The notes beneath the pieces were generated by a model that had not been told where the DNA came from, searched no databases, and was given only the letters and a program-made list of their open reading frames with translations. Of a stretch of 64,000 bases of DNA, positions 44,200 to 54,300 are shown one piece after another. The DNA lies in NCBI RefSeq assembly GCF_003968755.1, contig NZ_RYDL01000002.1, positions 386,769 to 450,768 of the forward strand. The letters run 5' to 3'. The number at the start of each line of letters is the position of its first letter. The first letter of the stretch is position 1. This stretch comes from Flavobacterium sp. RSP15 (GTDB lineage Bacteria; Bacteroidota; Bacteroidia; Flavobacteriales; Flavobacteriaceae). Position numbers and translations under genes: made by a program.

Positions 44200-45200
44200 T
44201 GGATAAAATAACTTTTTTGAACCCAGAATTTTTTTGGCTGTTTCTACTGATTCCAGTTGTGATTGTTTGGTTGCTTTGGACAAAAAACGAACAGATCGCA
44301 ACATTAAAAATTAGTTCTATAGCAGGATTTAAAGGCGCAGAGTCGTATTTGACAAAGTTAAAGCCACTGTTGAATGTATTACGGGTTTTGGCATTGTGTT
44401 CTTTAATTGTTGCCATGGCCAGGCCAAGAACGGTGGATGTAAGCAGTAGAACAAAAACAACTAAAGGAATTGATATTGTTATGGCAATGGATGTTTCTGG
44501 GAGTATGCTGGCCAAAGATTTGAAACCAAACCGAATGGAAGCATTGAAAAGAGTCGCAGCTGATTTTGTTAAAGAACGACCAAATGACAGAATAGGATTA
44601 GTGGTGTATGCCTCGGAAGCGTACACAAAAACACCGGTGACCAGCGATAAAGCAGTAATCCTGAATGCGATTAGCAGTATAAAATACGATACTGTTTTGC
44701 AGGACGGAACCGGAATTGGGATGGGATTAGCCACTGCCGTAAACCGATTAAAAGACAGTAAAGCCAAAAGTAAAGTAATTATTCTTTTGACAGATGGTGT
44801 GAATAATGCCGGATTCATTGAGCCGGAAACAGCCTCAGACATCGCCAAGCAATATGGAATAAAAGTATACACAGTAGGAATTGGAACTAACGGAATGGCC
44901 ATGTTTCCCTATAAAATAGCACCTAATGGAACGTTTTTATTCCAAATGATGAAAGTGGAAATTGACGAACAATTAATGAAAAGTATTGCCAGAAAAACGG
45001 ACGGAAAATATTTTAGAGCCACCAGCAATAGCAAGCTTGCCGAAATTTATGCCTCCATCAATAAACTGGAAACTACAGAAATAGAAGAATTAAAATTCTA
45101 TGATTACGATGAAAAATTCAGGCCTTTTATATGGTTCGCCGGTTTTTTGTTGTTGCTGGAAGTGGGACTAAGGAATACAGTTTTTAAAAGCTTTATATAA
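44199..45200 (+). CDS. batA: BatA, membrane VWA-domain protein
   Basis: 333 residues: two N-terminal membrane segments (about 7-25, 55-75), a VWA domain (about 90-285) with MIDAS AMDVSGSM (DxSxS) and TDG, and a C-terminal membrane segment (about 305-325). BatA and BatB are paired VWA proteins of the Bacteroides aerotolerance operon, thought to help periplasmic protein quality or oxidative stress tolerance; mechanism is unsettled. Confidence 0.93.
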   Translation: MDKITFLNPEFFWLFLLIPVVIVWLLWTKNEQIATLKISSIAGFKGAESYLTKLKPLLNVLRVLALCSLIVAMARPRTVDVSSRTKTTKGIDIVMAMDVSGSMLAKDLKPNRMEALKRVAADFVKERPNDRIGLVVYASEAYTKTPVTSDKAVILNAISSIKYDTVLQDGTGIGMGLATAVNRLKDSKAKSKVIILLTDGVNNAGFIEPETASDIAKQYGIKVYTVGIGTNGMAMFPYKIAPNGTFLFQMMKVEIDEQLMKSIARKTDGKYFRATSNSKLAEIYASINKLETTEIEELKFYDYDEKFRPFIWFAGFLLLLEVGLRNTVFKSFI

Positions 45201-45310
45201 AATCCCCACCCCAGCCCTCCCCGAAGGGAAGGGAGCACGAACTGGAATATTGGAATTAGAATTACCAAGTTTAGAATTTTGATTTAGGGTAAAATCTAAG
45301 ATCAAAATTC
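45201..45310. repeat. Repeat-like spacer between batA and batB
   Basis: A GC-rich run CCCCACCCCAGCCCTCCCCG (from 45205) with partly complementary GGGAAGGGAG stands out in the AT-rich operon. It is followed by an inverted repeat GAATTTTGAT (45274-45283) / ATCAAAATTC (45301-45310) and several TTAGAATT-like words. It looks like a dispersed intergenic sequence inserted in the operon. Confidence 0.55.
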
Positions 45311-45328
45311 ATAAATCTAAAATTAAAA

Positions 45329-46363
45329 ATGGAATTAGACGAAAAAAAATATTTATACCTTCTTTTTATACTGCCTCTTTTAGTGTTGGTTTTTCTGGCC
45401 AATTTATATTGGAAAAGAAAGAAACAGCGCGAGTTTGGAGATTTAGAAATGGTAAAAAAATTAAGTCCGGAAAGTTCCGTTTTTAAGCCAGTATTAAAAA
45501 TAGTCGTGCTGATTTTAGCTTTTCTTGGACTGATTTTTGCTTTGGTAAACCCAAAGATTGGCACCAAGATGGAAACCGTAAAACGGGAAGGGATTGACAT
45601 TGTTTTTGCAATGGATGTTTCTAAAAGTATGCTAGCTGAAGATGTTGCGCCCAATCGATTGGACAAAAGCAAGCAAATTGTCTCACAAATCATCAACCAG
45701 CTAGGAAGCGATAGGATAGGTATTGTGGCGTATGCCGGAAGTGCTTTTCCGGTTTTGCCAATCACTACGGATTATGGAGTGGCCAAGATGTTTTTGCAAA
45801 GCATGAATACCGAAATGGTTTCTTCGCAGGGAACATCGCTGGATGAAGCCATAAAATTATCATCCACTTATTTTGACGATAAAAGTAAGACCAGCAAATT
45901 ATTGATTCTGATTTCTGATGGGGAAGATCATTCTGAAGGAGCCGAAAGTGCTGCTGAAGAAGCCAATAAATTGGGAATGAAAATCATTACAGTAGGAATT
46001 GGAACCGAAAAAGGAGCTACAATCCCATTGAAAAGAAACGGTGTTGTAACAGGTTTTCAAAAAGACAATAACAATGAAGTCGTGATCACTAAACTTAATC
46101 AGACCAGTTTAGAAGCCATTGCAAAAGCCACAAAAGGAGGCTATGTAAACGGAAATAATACCAAAGAAGTGCTGGAGCACATCAAGAATGCTTTGGATAA
46201 TATTCAAAAAACCGAATTTGAAGCGACGGAAATGGCGGATTTTCAATCGCAATTTCAATGGTTTTTGGGGTTTGCCTTCTTGCTGTTATTTGTGGATGTC
46301 TTTCTGTTGGAGAGAAAAACAAGCTGGGTTAAGAAATTGAATTTATTTAACGAAAATAAATAA
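45329..46363 (+). CDS. batB: BatB, membrane VWA-domain protein
   Basis: 344 residues, same plan as BatA: membrane segments near 8-26 and 53-73, VWA domain (about 88-300) with MIDAS AMDVSKSM and SDGEDHSEGA, C-terminal membrane segment (about 310-330). It differs from BatA in the insert GTEKGATIPLKRNGVVTGF typical of BatB. Separated from batA by a 128-bp spacer with repeat-like sequence, the widest gap in the operon. Confidence 0.93.
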   Translation: MELDEKKYLYLLFILPLLVLVFLANLYWKRKKQREFGDLEMVKKLSPESSVFKPVLKIVVLILAFLGLIFALVNPKIGTKMETVKREGIDIVFAMDVSKSMLAEDVAPNRLDKSKQIVSQIINQLGSDRIGIVAYAGSAFPVLPITTDYGVAKMFLQSMNTEMVSSQGTSLDEAIKLSSTYFDDKSKTSKLLILISDGEDHSEGAESAAEEANKLGMKIITVGIGTEKGATIPLKRNGVVTGFQKDNNNEVVITKLNQTSLEAIAKATKGGYVNGNNTKEVLEHIKNALDNIQKTEFEATEMADFQSQFQWFLGFAFLLLFVDVFLLERKTSWVKKLNLFNENK

Positions 46364-46409
46364 TTATTTCCTAAAGGTTCTTAACCTTCTGGATTTATAG
46401 ATACAATAA

Positions 46410-47156
46410 ATGAAAAGATTTAAAATTATCATAATTGCTTTTTTAATGATTGCTTTCTGCGGAACGGCCGGTTTGTACGCACAACAAAAAGACCGAATTT
46501 TGCCTAAAGCAAATGCAGAATATGCGGAAAACAAATTCGCAGAGGCAGAGGCTAATTACAGAATTTCGGATTCAAAATTCCCTAATAGTACCGCTGCGTC
46601 CTTCAATCTTGGAAATAGTATTTACAAGCAAAAGCAGTCTGGAGAAGCCAAATTTGCGTACGCCAAAGCATTTAAAAATTCAAAAACGAGACCTCAAAAA
46701 CACAGAGCCCTGCATAATTTGGGAAATGTATTCATGAATGAAAAGGATTATACTCAGGCGGTAGAAGCGTATAAAAACGCCTTGCGAAATGACCCAACCG
46801 ATGAGGAAACCCGTTATAATTTTGCTTTGGCCAAAAAAATGCTGAAAGACAATCCGCCAAAGGATGACAAGAAAAAAGACGACAAGAAAGATAAAGACAA
46901 GAAAGACGATAAAAAGGACGAGAAGAAAGACAAAAAAGAGGAAGATAAAAAAGACGATAAAGGCGATCAGGACAAAGATAAAAATGAGCCAAAACCCAAT
47001 GAAAATGGGGAGCCAAAACCAGCACCTGGAGGTATCTCCAAGCAGCGTCTGGAAAATTTACTAGATGCTGTAAATAGAGAAGAAAAGAAGGTTCAGGATA
47101 AGGTGAATGCCCAGAAAGTAAAAGGAAAACCAGTTAAAACGGAGAAGGATTGGTAA
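46410..47156 (+). CDS. batC: BatC, TPR protein with charged tail
   Basis: 248 residues: signal peptide (to about YAQQ, residue 26), three TPR-like repeats (about 28-145) and a highly charged Lys/Asp/Glu tract (about 150-195; KKDDKK repeats) followed by a Pro/Asn/Glu stretch. The low-complexity tract is typical of BatC. It overlaps the longest possible reading of the next frame, but the batD start I prefer lies 21 bp downstream. Confidence 0.9.
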   Translation: MKRFKIIIIAFLMIAFCGTAGLYAQQKDRILPKANAEYAENKFAEAEANYRISDSKFPNSTAASFNLGNSIYKQKQSGEAKFAYAKAFKNSKTRPQKHRALHNLGNVFMNEKDYTQAVEAYKNALRNDPTDEETRYNFALAKKMLKDNPPKDDKKKDDKKDKDKKDDKKDEKKDKKEEDKKDDKGDQDKDKNEPKPNENGEPKPAPGGISKQRLENLLDAVNREEKKVQDKVNAQKVKGKPVKTEKDW

Positions 47157-47176
47157 TTCAATTAGACAGTTTGAAA

Positions 47177-48922
47177 ATGAAAAAATATATAGCAGCAATC
47201 GTTTTATTGGTGTGCAGCTCCCTTAATGCTCAGGTTCAGTTTGAGGCCAAAGTCAGCAAAAGTACGTTGGGCTTAAATGAGAGGTTGCGTATTGATTTTA
47301 TGATGAATGTAGATGGGGATAATTTTGTGAAGCCTTCATTTGAAGGATTTAGAATTGTTGCCGGGCCCAGCCAGCAAGTAAGTCAGTCCTGGGTAAACGG
47401 TAGAAGTTCTTTTGAGAAAGTCTATTCATATATTCTTTTGCCAAATCAAAAAGGAACCTTGGTTATCAAGCAGGCAGCCATAGAGTTTAATGGTCAAATT
47501 TATAAGACAGCACCAGTAAAAATAAATGTTACTGAGGCTACGCAACAACCCATAGATCCAAACGATTCACAAGTGCCTGCGGATGAAAACTTATATCTTG
47601 TTGCCGATGTGTCTAAAACAAATCCGTACATCAACGAACCCATTACGGTCGTGTACAAATTGTATTTTGCAAATATTGGCATCTCAAATTTAGGAGAACT
47701 GACCAAGCCAAAATACAATGATTTTTGGAGTCAAAATATTGAAATAAAACAGCTTGCTGCCGAAGAGGGGATGTTTAAAGGCCAAAATTATCGCTATATC
47801 GTGCTGAAAAAAGTAGTGCTATATCCGCAAAAATCAGGAAAACTTAAGATCGAGCCCCTATCATTAGCAGTTGATGTGCAGTTACCAACGAACCAAAGGG
47901 ATATGTTTGGTCGAATGGTACTAACGGAAACGACCCAAAGAGTTTCGGCCGGGGCCAAAACCATTACTGTTAAACCACTACCCGAGTCTGGAAAACCAGA
48001 AAATTTTACCGGAGCGGTTGGAAGTTTCGACTTCAAAGTCACACCGTCTAAAACCGATTTAAAAAACGGAGAAAGTCTGGATCTTGTTGTCAGCGTAACC
48101 GGAAAAGGGAATCTAAAATTGTTCAGTTTGCCAAAACCAGTTGTGCCAAATGCGCTGGAAATGTATGATGCCGTTCACAGCGAAGACATCAGTACACCAC
48201 TTTCCGGTATGAGCGGAAAAATGTCAGACAGTTATACTATAATTCCGCAATACAGAGGGAATTATCCAGTAAAACCAATGCTGTTTTCTTATTTTGATTT
48301 GGATTCCCGTACGTATAAAACACTCCGTTCTCCAGAGATCATGATCCATATTCTTGATGGCCCTTCTCCGGCAGATTCTTCCGCTACAGCTGGAAATAAA
48401 AATAAAATTGCAGCGGTTGAAGAATTTAAAACGATCAAGTCAAAAACCAATCTGGTTACCATTGATAAAGAGGATTTCTTTGGATCGAATTTGTTTATTG
48501 GATTGTTAGTACTGCCTTTTTTATTGGTTCCAATAATTGTGTTATTCAAAAAGAAAAAGGAAGCTATGGATGGCGATATTTCCGGAAACAGAATCCGAAT
48601 GAATAATAGACTGGCCAAGAAATATTTATCAGTGGCCAAGAAACAAATCAATAACAAAGAACTGTTTTACATTGCACTGGAGAAAGCGATGCATAATTTC
48701 CTGAAGGCAAAATTACACATTGAAACCTCTGAAATGAGCAAGAATAATATTCAGGAATTATTGTTGTCCCGAAATGCAAAACCAGAAGCTGTAAACGATT
48801 TTATTGCGCTTACTGAAAATTGTGAAGTGGCCCGTTATGCACCTTCATCCAGTGTTACAATACAACAGGATTTTGATAAAGCAGTTTATATCATCGCTGC
48901 GTTGGAAAAACAGATTACTTAA
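47177..48922 (+). CDS. batD: BatD, oxygen-tolerance membrane protein
   Basis: About 581 residues from the ATG at 47177 (MKKYIAAIVLLVCSSLNAQ signal peptide); an upstream start at 47150 would lack a signal sequence. Several beta-sandwich repeats (about 20-400) precede one membrane segment (about 440-460) and a cytoplasmic helical region. The stretch KPSFEGFRIVAGPSQQVSQS and YVLLPNQKGT-like pattern are BatD hallmarks. Part of the aerotolerance operon. Confidence 0.93.
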   Translation: MKKYIAAIVLLVCSSLNAQVQFEAKVSKSTLGLNERLRIDFMMNVDGDNFVKPSFEGFRIVAGPSQQVSQSWVNGRSSFEKVYSYILLPNQKGTLVIKQAAIEFNGQIYKTAPVKINVTEATQQPIDPNDSQVPADENLYLVADVSKTNPYINEPITVVYKLYFANIGISNLGELTKPKYNDFWSQNIEIKQLAAEEGMFKGQNYRYIVLKKVVLYPQKSGKLKIEPLSLAVDVQLPTNQRDMFGRMVLTETTQRVSAGAKTITVKPLPESGKPENFTGAVGSFDFKVTPSKTDLKNGESLDLVVSVTGKGNLKLFSLPKPVVPNALEMYDAVHSEDISTPLSGMSGKMSDSYTIIPQYRGNYPVKPMLFSYFDLDSRTYKTLRSPEIMIHILDGPSPADSSATAGNKNKIAAVEEFKTIKSKTNLVTIDKEDFFGSNLFIGLLVLPFLLVPIIVLFKKKKEAMDGDISGNRIRMNNRLAKKYLSVAKKQINNKELFYIALEKAMHNFLKAKLHIETSEMSKNNIQELLLSRNAKPEAVNDFIALTENCEVARYAPSSSVTIQQDFDKAVYIIAALEKQIT

Positions 48923-48992
48923 TAAAAGCACTAAAATTAATTTTTGAGTAAATACACTATGAGCCTTTGTGCCCTCGTTGCAAAAAAAGATA

Positions 48993-49739
48993 ATGATGAA
49001 AAATATACTATACATACTTTTACTTTCAACTCAGTTTTTCTTTGCCCAAAACGGCTTTGAAAAAGGGAATGCGTATTATGAAAAGGCAAAGTACACTGAA
49101 GCCGTGGCTGCCTATGAAAGTGTTTTGAAAACCCAGCAGCACTCTTCGGAATTGTATTTTAATTTAGGAAATGCCTATTATAAATTGAATCAGGTTGCGC
49201 CTTCGATCTACAATTATGAAAAAGCATTAGTGCTCAATCCAAACGATCAAGGAAGTATTAACAACCTGAAATTCGCTCAAAAAAGAACAATTGATGAAAT
49301 TAAAGTAATCCCAAAAGTAGGTTTTGCAAAATTAGTTCGTGATTTCACGGGAATTTATCATTATAATACCTGGGGATGGGTTTCTGTAGGATTGGCTGCC
49401 GCTTTTTTGTTGTTTTTTATCGGGTACTATTTTTTACAAAGAACACTTCCTAAACGGATTTTCTTTTTTGGAATGTTTCTGGCTGTTTTTCTTTTACTAA
49501 TGACGCTGGTCGCAGCTATTATTGAGAAAAGTCATTTTGATACCGAAAAACCAGCCATTGTTTTTGCCGAAATGGCGAATGTGAAAAGCGAACCCAGAAA
49601 TGGCGGTAAATCTATTTTTGTGCTGCATGAAGGGACTAAAGTTTATGTGAAGGAAGTCATCGAAAAATGGAAAAAAGTGCAACTAACGGATGGAACCGAA
49701 GGCTGGATAGAGAGCAGTGCAATTAAGGAAGTGAAATAA
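48993..49739 (+). CDS. batE: BatE, TPR and SH3 protein
   Basis: About 248 residues from the tandem ATG at 48993/48996 (MMKNILYILLLSTQFFFAQ). Two TPRs (about 18-90, NAYYEKAKYTEAVAAYESVLK), two membrane segments (about 125-145, 158-180) and a C-terminal bacterial SH3 domain (about 190-248, VKSEPRNGGKSIFVLHEGTKV). It is the last Bat gene. An earlier GTG at 48969 would add eight residues without signal character, so I rejected it. No terminator hairpin is evident downstream. Confidence 0.9.
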   Translation: MMKNILYILLLSTQFFFAQNGFEKGNAYYEKAKYTEAVAAYESVLKTQQHSSELYFNLGNAYYKLNQVAPSIYNYEKALVLNPNDQGSINNLKFAQKRTIDEIKVIPKVGFAKLVRDFTGIYHYNTWGWVSVGLAAAFLLFFIGYYFLQRTLPKRIFFFGMFLAVFLLLMTLVAAIIEKSHFDTEKPAIVFAEMANVKSEPRNGGKSIFVLHEGTKVYVKEVIEKWKKVQLTDGTEGWIESSAIKEVK

Positions 49740-49756
49740 TAGTTCCCGGTTTCAAA

Positions 49757-49882
49757 TTATCCAGTTTCTTTATTTATAGCAGGAACAGGGTGGTTTTCAT
49801 GGTAATTAAACTGACCGCCACCATATTTAAAATCAATTTCAAAATTGCAAATTCTACAGTTGGCATTTAATATTTGTCTCAT
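49757..49882 (-). CDS. Short protein, possibly a truncated gene remnant
   Basis: 41 residues from ATG 49882, starting MRQILNANCRICNFEI and containing YGGGQFNYHENHPVPAINKETG. CRIC could be half of a zinc ribbon whose second Cys pair is absent, so the gene may be an N-terminal remnant. It is next to a frameshifted gene on the same strand, in a decayed region. Confidence 0.4.
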   Translation of the reverse strand: MRQILNANCRICNFEIDFKYGGGQFNYHENHPVPAINKETG

Positions 49883-49975
49883 GTTTTTATATTGAAACTT
49901 TAAAAACATAATCACCCCATGACATAAGTATTATTGTGATTAAATGCCCAATTTACTCTGAAGCTTAGTAAGAAT

Positions 49976-50511
49976 TTAATGCAGAAATAAATACAGTAAA
50001 TTATGAAAAATTGTTTTCCATTTTATTTGGTTAATTTTACCATCATGAACTAATAAAACTGTCCCTTTCGTAAGTTTTAATGATTGACTTTCTGCAATTT
50101 CAGAGTTTATAAAAACGCTATCACCTTTTGATATCTCCCAGTAATTTTTTTGATGTACTGTAATTTCTGTTTCAGAAGAAGTTTTGTAAATGTTAACTGT
50201 AAAAATCTGTATTATTGTATTGTTTTTGACTTCATATATTTTTTTTCGTTGCTTATTTGATATGAGCCGTCTTTAATAACCTCATTGTTTATAGATACTT
50301 TATTTCCAATTTCTACTTCTGCTAAATAATATGATCTTTCTATTTCAAAAATTTTGCCATCAACAAGTTTTTGCTCAACAATAAATAATTTTTCCCGACG
50401 AATGTTATTCAAATAATTTCCAATATCTAAATCTGGAATTACATTTTCATTTGCTAAAGGGAAAAGCTTAATGCCTGTTTTGCACGAAATCGCAAGCTGG
50501 GGTAATTCAAA
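49976..50511 (-). pseudogene. Frameshifted gene of unknown function
   Basis: Two coding-like minus-strand segments join if one base is added or removed at the A-run near 50242-50250. The upstream part reads KTGIKLFPLANENVIPDLDI ... GSYQISNEKK and ends with a stop at 50212; the downstream part continues NIYKTSSETEITVHQKNYWE ... GTVLLVHDGKINQIKWK to a stop at 49976. Before the first segment a TGA (50512-50514) interrupts a hydrophobic signal-like stretch (IFYFTIFAIIFFA), and no ATG is in frame. A decayed exported-protein gene is likely; a sequencing error at the homopolymer could explain the frameshift but not the upstream TGA. Family not recognised. Confidence 0.55.
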
Positions 50512-50648
50512 TCAAGCAAAAAAGATTATTGCAAAAATGGTAAAGTAGAAAATTGTAATGGCTGAAAAAAATAAGAATTCATTAATTTTTGTTTAGAATC
50601 TCTTAATTATGGTAAAAGTATTTGATCTAATATCTCAAGATTCAAGGC

Positions 50649-51038
50649 CTATAAGTCTATTGCATCATAAACCAAAACTTTCTCCCAAAGATGGGAACAG
50701 TTTTTTACAAAATCCTGATGAATAGGGTGGTCCTGATATATTTTTTGACCCGCTTCATCATCAAAAAATAACAGCTCTGAAACGTCCCAAGAAGTGTCTA
50801 CTACTTCCCGTTTTTCCGTAGAAGCTAATATACCCAAATGAAATTGGCGAACCGTTGGAATTGCTGCTAAAGTTTTCAAGCCGGAAATCAATTGCTGTTT
50901 ATCTTCTTCCGATTGGGGGTTCTTTAACCAAAAAAACACATGGTGTATTAAATTTTTTTCATTGGAGTGTTTTGTGAATCCAAAAACACCTGCAATACCT
51001 ACTAAAGCTGCCGAACCAATAAACTGTCTTCGTATCAT
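50649..51038 (-). CDS. Dabb (stress-responsive A/B barrel) domain protein
   Basis: 129 residues. The N-terminus MIRRQFIGSAALVGIAGVFG looks like a Tat or lipoprotein-less signal anchor. The Dabb core (about 30-125) has LIHHVFFWLKNP, GILASTEKREVVDTSWDVSELLFFDDE and the HPIHQDFV helix. Dabb proteins are small dimeric ferredoxin-like barrels; some are enzymes of polyketide cyclisation, most unassigned. Single gene. Confidence 0.85.
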   Translation of the reverse strand: MIRRQFIGSAALVGIAGVFGFTKHSNEKNLIHHVFFWLKNPQSEEDKQQLISGLKTLAAIPTVRQFHLGILASTEKREVVDTSWDVSELLFFDDEAGQKIYQDHPIHQDFVKNCSHLWEKVLVYDAIDL

Positions 51039-51161
51039 CTGATTAATTTTAAATGTAAATATCTAAATTAAAAATAGAATAGGATCACTATTTATCTCAA
51101 ATTTTAAAAGGAGAATGACTGCTGTTTTTGAAACAGAACGGTTTTTGCAAAAACAAGATAG

Positions 51162-51267
51162 TTTTTCTCATTAATCACCATGAAGCCCGGCTTTCACTAA
51201 AGCCTTAAAACAAAAAAGACCTTACATTGCTGTAAAGTCTTTTTAAAAAGCTCCTCTCTTGGGCTCG
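51162..51267 (-). repeat. Copy A of the tRNA-Asn downstream repeat, with tRNA 3' fragment
   Basis: About 105 bp closely resembling 57148-57253. It includes the terminator hairpin (AAGACCTTACATTGCTGTAAA, read on plus) and 18 nt of the tRNA-Asn 3' end (GCTCCTCTCTTGGGCTCG on plus, one base shorter than in the intact gene). Sequence beyond 51267 no longer resembles tRNA. Confidence 0.8.
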
Positions 51268-51333
51268 CCCCTCGGGACAGATTAGCAGTTAAATCTCGAC
51301 TGCGCTCCATTTGACAAGATTGATACGATCTAA

Positions 51334-54300
51334 TTATTTTATTTCCTTATCTAAAATAATGGCAGGAATTTGCTGTTTCATTACAAAAGCATTAAATTTC
51401 TTGACATCGTTATCCACGATATCTTTTATTTTCTGGAGTTCGGCATCTATTTTCATAGCTAAATCTTCATAAACAACATAAGCATTTCGGGTTGGTTTTG
51501 ATTCCGATGACGAAATATTGGATCCTAATCCAGCCATTTTATCGTTCAATTGAATTGGGAAAGCTAACACATCTTGTGGTGCTTTAGCTTTTGGCTGCAT
51601 TAATGATGACTCAATTTTATCCAAATTTTCCAGAGTCGATTTCGTCATTTTTTTCATTTGATTGACTGCCACAGTATCTTTTACAGTAGCTATGTATCCA
51701 TTAATTTGCGTGCGTATTTTTCGCAATTGGTTAATCGCAAGATGAGCTTCATTGACTTTTTTATTTACTTTTTGGTGCAAGTCAAATTGCTCTTTTAAAT
51801 CAGCATCACTTGTGGTCATTCGAGGATCAAGTTTGATTTCAACAGCTGCTTCTGCAATAATAGTTTTGTCTTCAATTAACCGAACAATATAAGATCCCGG
51901 TACTACTTTTGCACCTACACCTGACCCTGCCCACATTACATTAGTTCCGTCAACTGCAGTTGCATTTGGATAGCGCATGTTCCATACAAATGAATTCATA
52001 CCTGCTTTTGCGGTGATGAAACCCGCTTGCTCTTTTTTTGGATCTTGATAAAATTCCTTGGAAATTTTCATGGGTTCACCCTTCATGTCTTTGGTTGAAG
52101 AGTAGGTATTTATCGTATCTCCTTTTGGTGTCAAAAACTGTAATTTTATCTCAGTTGAAGGTTTCTTCTTGAAAAAGTAACGAACAATTACTCCATTTGG
52201 GGCATTAGTTCCTGAACTCATGTCATCGCTTTGTCCGCCTTGCATTCTATAAGCAGGACGTGGTTTGAAAAGGTGTTTGTCTCCTTTTACTGTTTTGTCT
52301 TTTATTTCATAAAGCGGCGTAATATCATCTAATACCCAAAAAGATCGGCCGTGCGTTGCAACGATTAAATCCTTTTCTCTTTTTTGAATTCTTAAATCTC
52401 TAATAGGAGTAACCGGTAGATTCAAGTTTAGTTTTTGCCAAGAATCCCCATCGTTGAAGGAAACATAAACGCCTCGCTCAGTACCAGCAAACAGTAATCC
52501 AGGTTTGTTAGGATCTTCACGCAATACTCTGCAATATTCATCAGATGGAATCCCATTGGTTATTTTAGTCCAACTTTTTCCATAATCAACCGTTTTGAAC
52601 ATATACGGTGTACGATCGCCGTACATGTATTTATTGGCTGTTAAATATGCTTTTCCTTTTTCGTGTTCTGAAGTGTGAATCATACTAATCAAAGAAAAGT
52701 CAGGCAATACTGTTGTTGGTAATGAGATATTCTCCCATTTTGCCCCATTGTTTTTAGTGATATGTACTAAACCGTCATCAGATCCGGTCCAAATTACCCC
52801 TTTTTCTAGCGGTGATTCTGAGAGGGTGAATATAGTAGCGTATACTTCCGCTCCTGTTTGATCCTTAGTTATTGGTCCGCCCGTTTCTCCTGTAGTTTTT
52901 GGATCATTTCGGGATAAATCAGGACTTATAATTTCAAATGAATGACCTTGATCTTCCGTCACGTGTACAACCTGAGAGGTAACATACATTCTTTTTGGGT
53001 TGTGAGGCGAAAAAACAATTGGGTACGTCCATTGAAAACGGTATTTTTTAGCATAAGAAGGAGCCCCAATATTCGATTCTGGATACGGAGAGATATCTTT
53101 TCTTTGGCCTGTTTTTTTGTTGTAAGAACTCAATTGACCGTCGTACTCGCCACCGTATGTAATGTCAGCATTCGTTGGATCTGCCTCGATATATCCTGCT
53201 TCTCCACCTGCAGCGGCGTACCAAGATTCAGGACCTATACTATTGCCACTAGTTCTAGAAGCAATCCGAATAGAAGAATTATCCTGCTGAGCTCCATAGA
53301 TATTGTACGGGAATTCATTGTCTACTGATACATGATAAAATTGAGCGGTGGGTGTGTCTAGTTCCGTGAAGGTTTCCCCACCATTAAAGGTAACTTCTCC
53401 ACCGCCATCATCGCCTATGATAAAGTTATCTGGGTTTAAAGGATTTATCCATACATCATGTGTATCTCCGTGTCGGACATTTATTTTTTTAAAGCTTTTA
53501 CCACCATCACTGGTTTTCCAAGCGTCTACATTTAATACAATTAATCCATTTTCGTTTTTAGGATCGGTTTGTAAATTCATGTAATACCATGGTCTTTGCC
53601 AAAGATTTTTATCTTCATTAATCAATTCCCAGTGCTCGCCTGCATCGTTAGATCGATACAGTCCGCCTTTTGTATTTTCGATTAAAGCATACAAGCGATT
53701 CGAATTTACAGGAGACACAGCGATTCCCATTTTTCCGAGAATTCCAACTGGCATTCCTGGTTTTTCGTTAAGCGATTTCCAAGTATCACCGCCATCAATA
53801 GATTTGTACATTCCAGATCCTTTTCCTCCTGATGACATAGAATGACCGTTACGATACCCTTCCCAAAGCGTTGCGTAAACAATTCTAGGATTGGTAGGAT
53901 CGATACGAACACACATGGCGCCCGTTTTTTCATCTTTAGAAAGAACTAATTGCCATGTTTTTCCTCCATCTTGTGAGCGGTAAACACCGCGTTCCGGATT
54001 AGATTTAAAAGGATTTCCCATTGCTGCAACAAAAACGATGTTAGCATCAGTTGGATGTACTTCGATATTAGCAATTGCATCCGCTTTATCGAGGCCAGAT
54101 TTTGACCAAGTTTTTCCGCCGTTTACAGATTTGTACATTCCGTCACCAAAAGAGATATTGGATCTCATATCCGCTTCGCCCATTCCTACATATACCACAT
54201 TTGCATCAGATGGAGCAACTGTAATGGCGCCTACAGCAGATGATTTAAAAATACTATCAGAAATAGGAAACCATTCATTTCCTCCATCAATTGTTTTCCA

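Noticed and set aside
44081..44902. Long antisense frame (273 codons) over batA
   Set aside because: It is opposite a clearly conserved VWA protein and its translation has no recognisable domain; it follows from codon bias of batA.
45271..45765. Antisense frame over batB
   Set aside because: Shadow of the conserved VWA gene, no domain or start signal.
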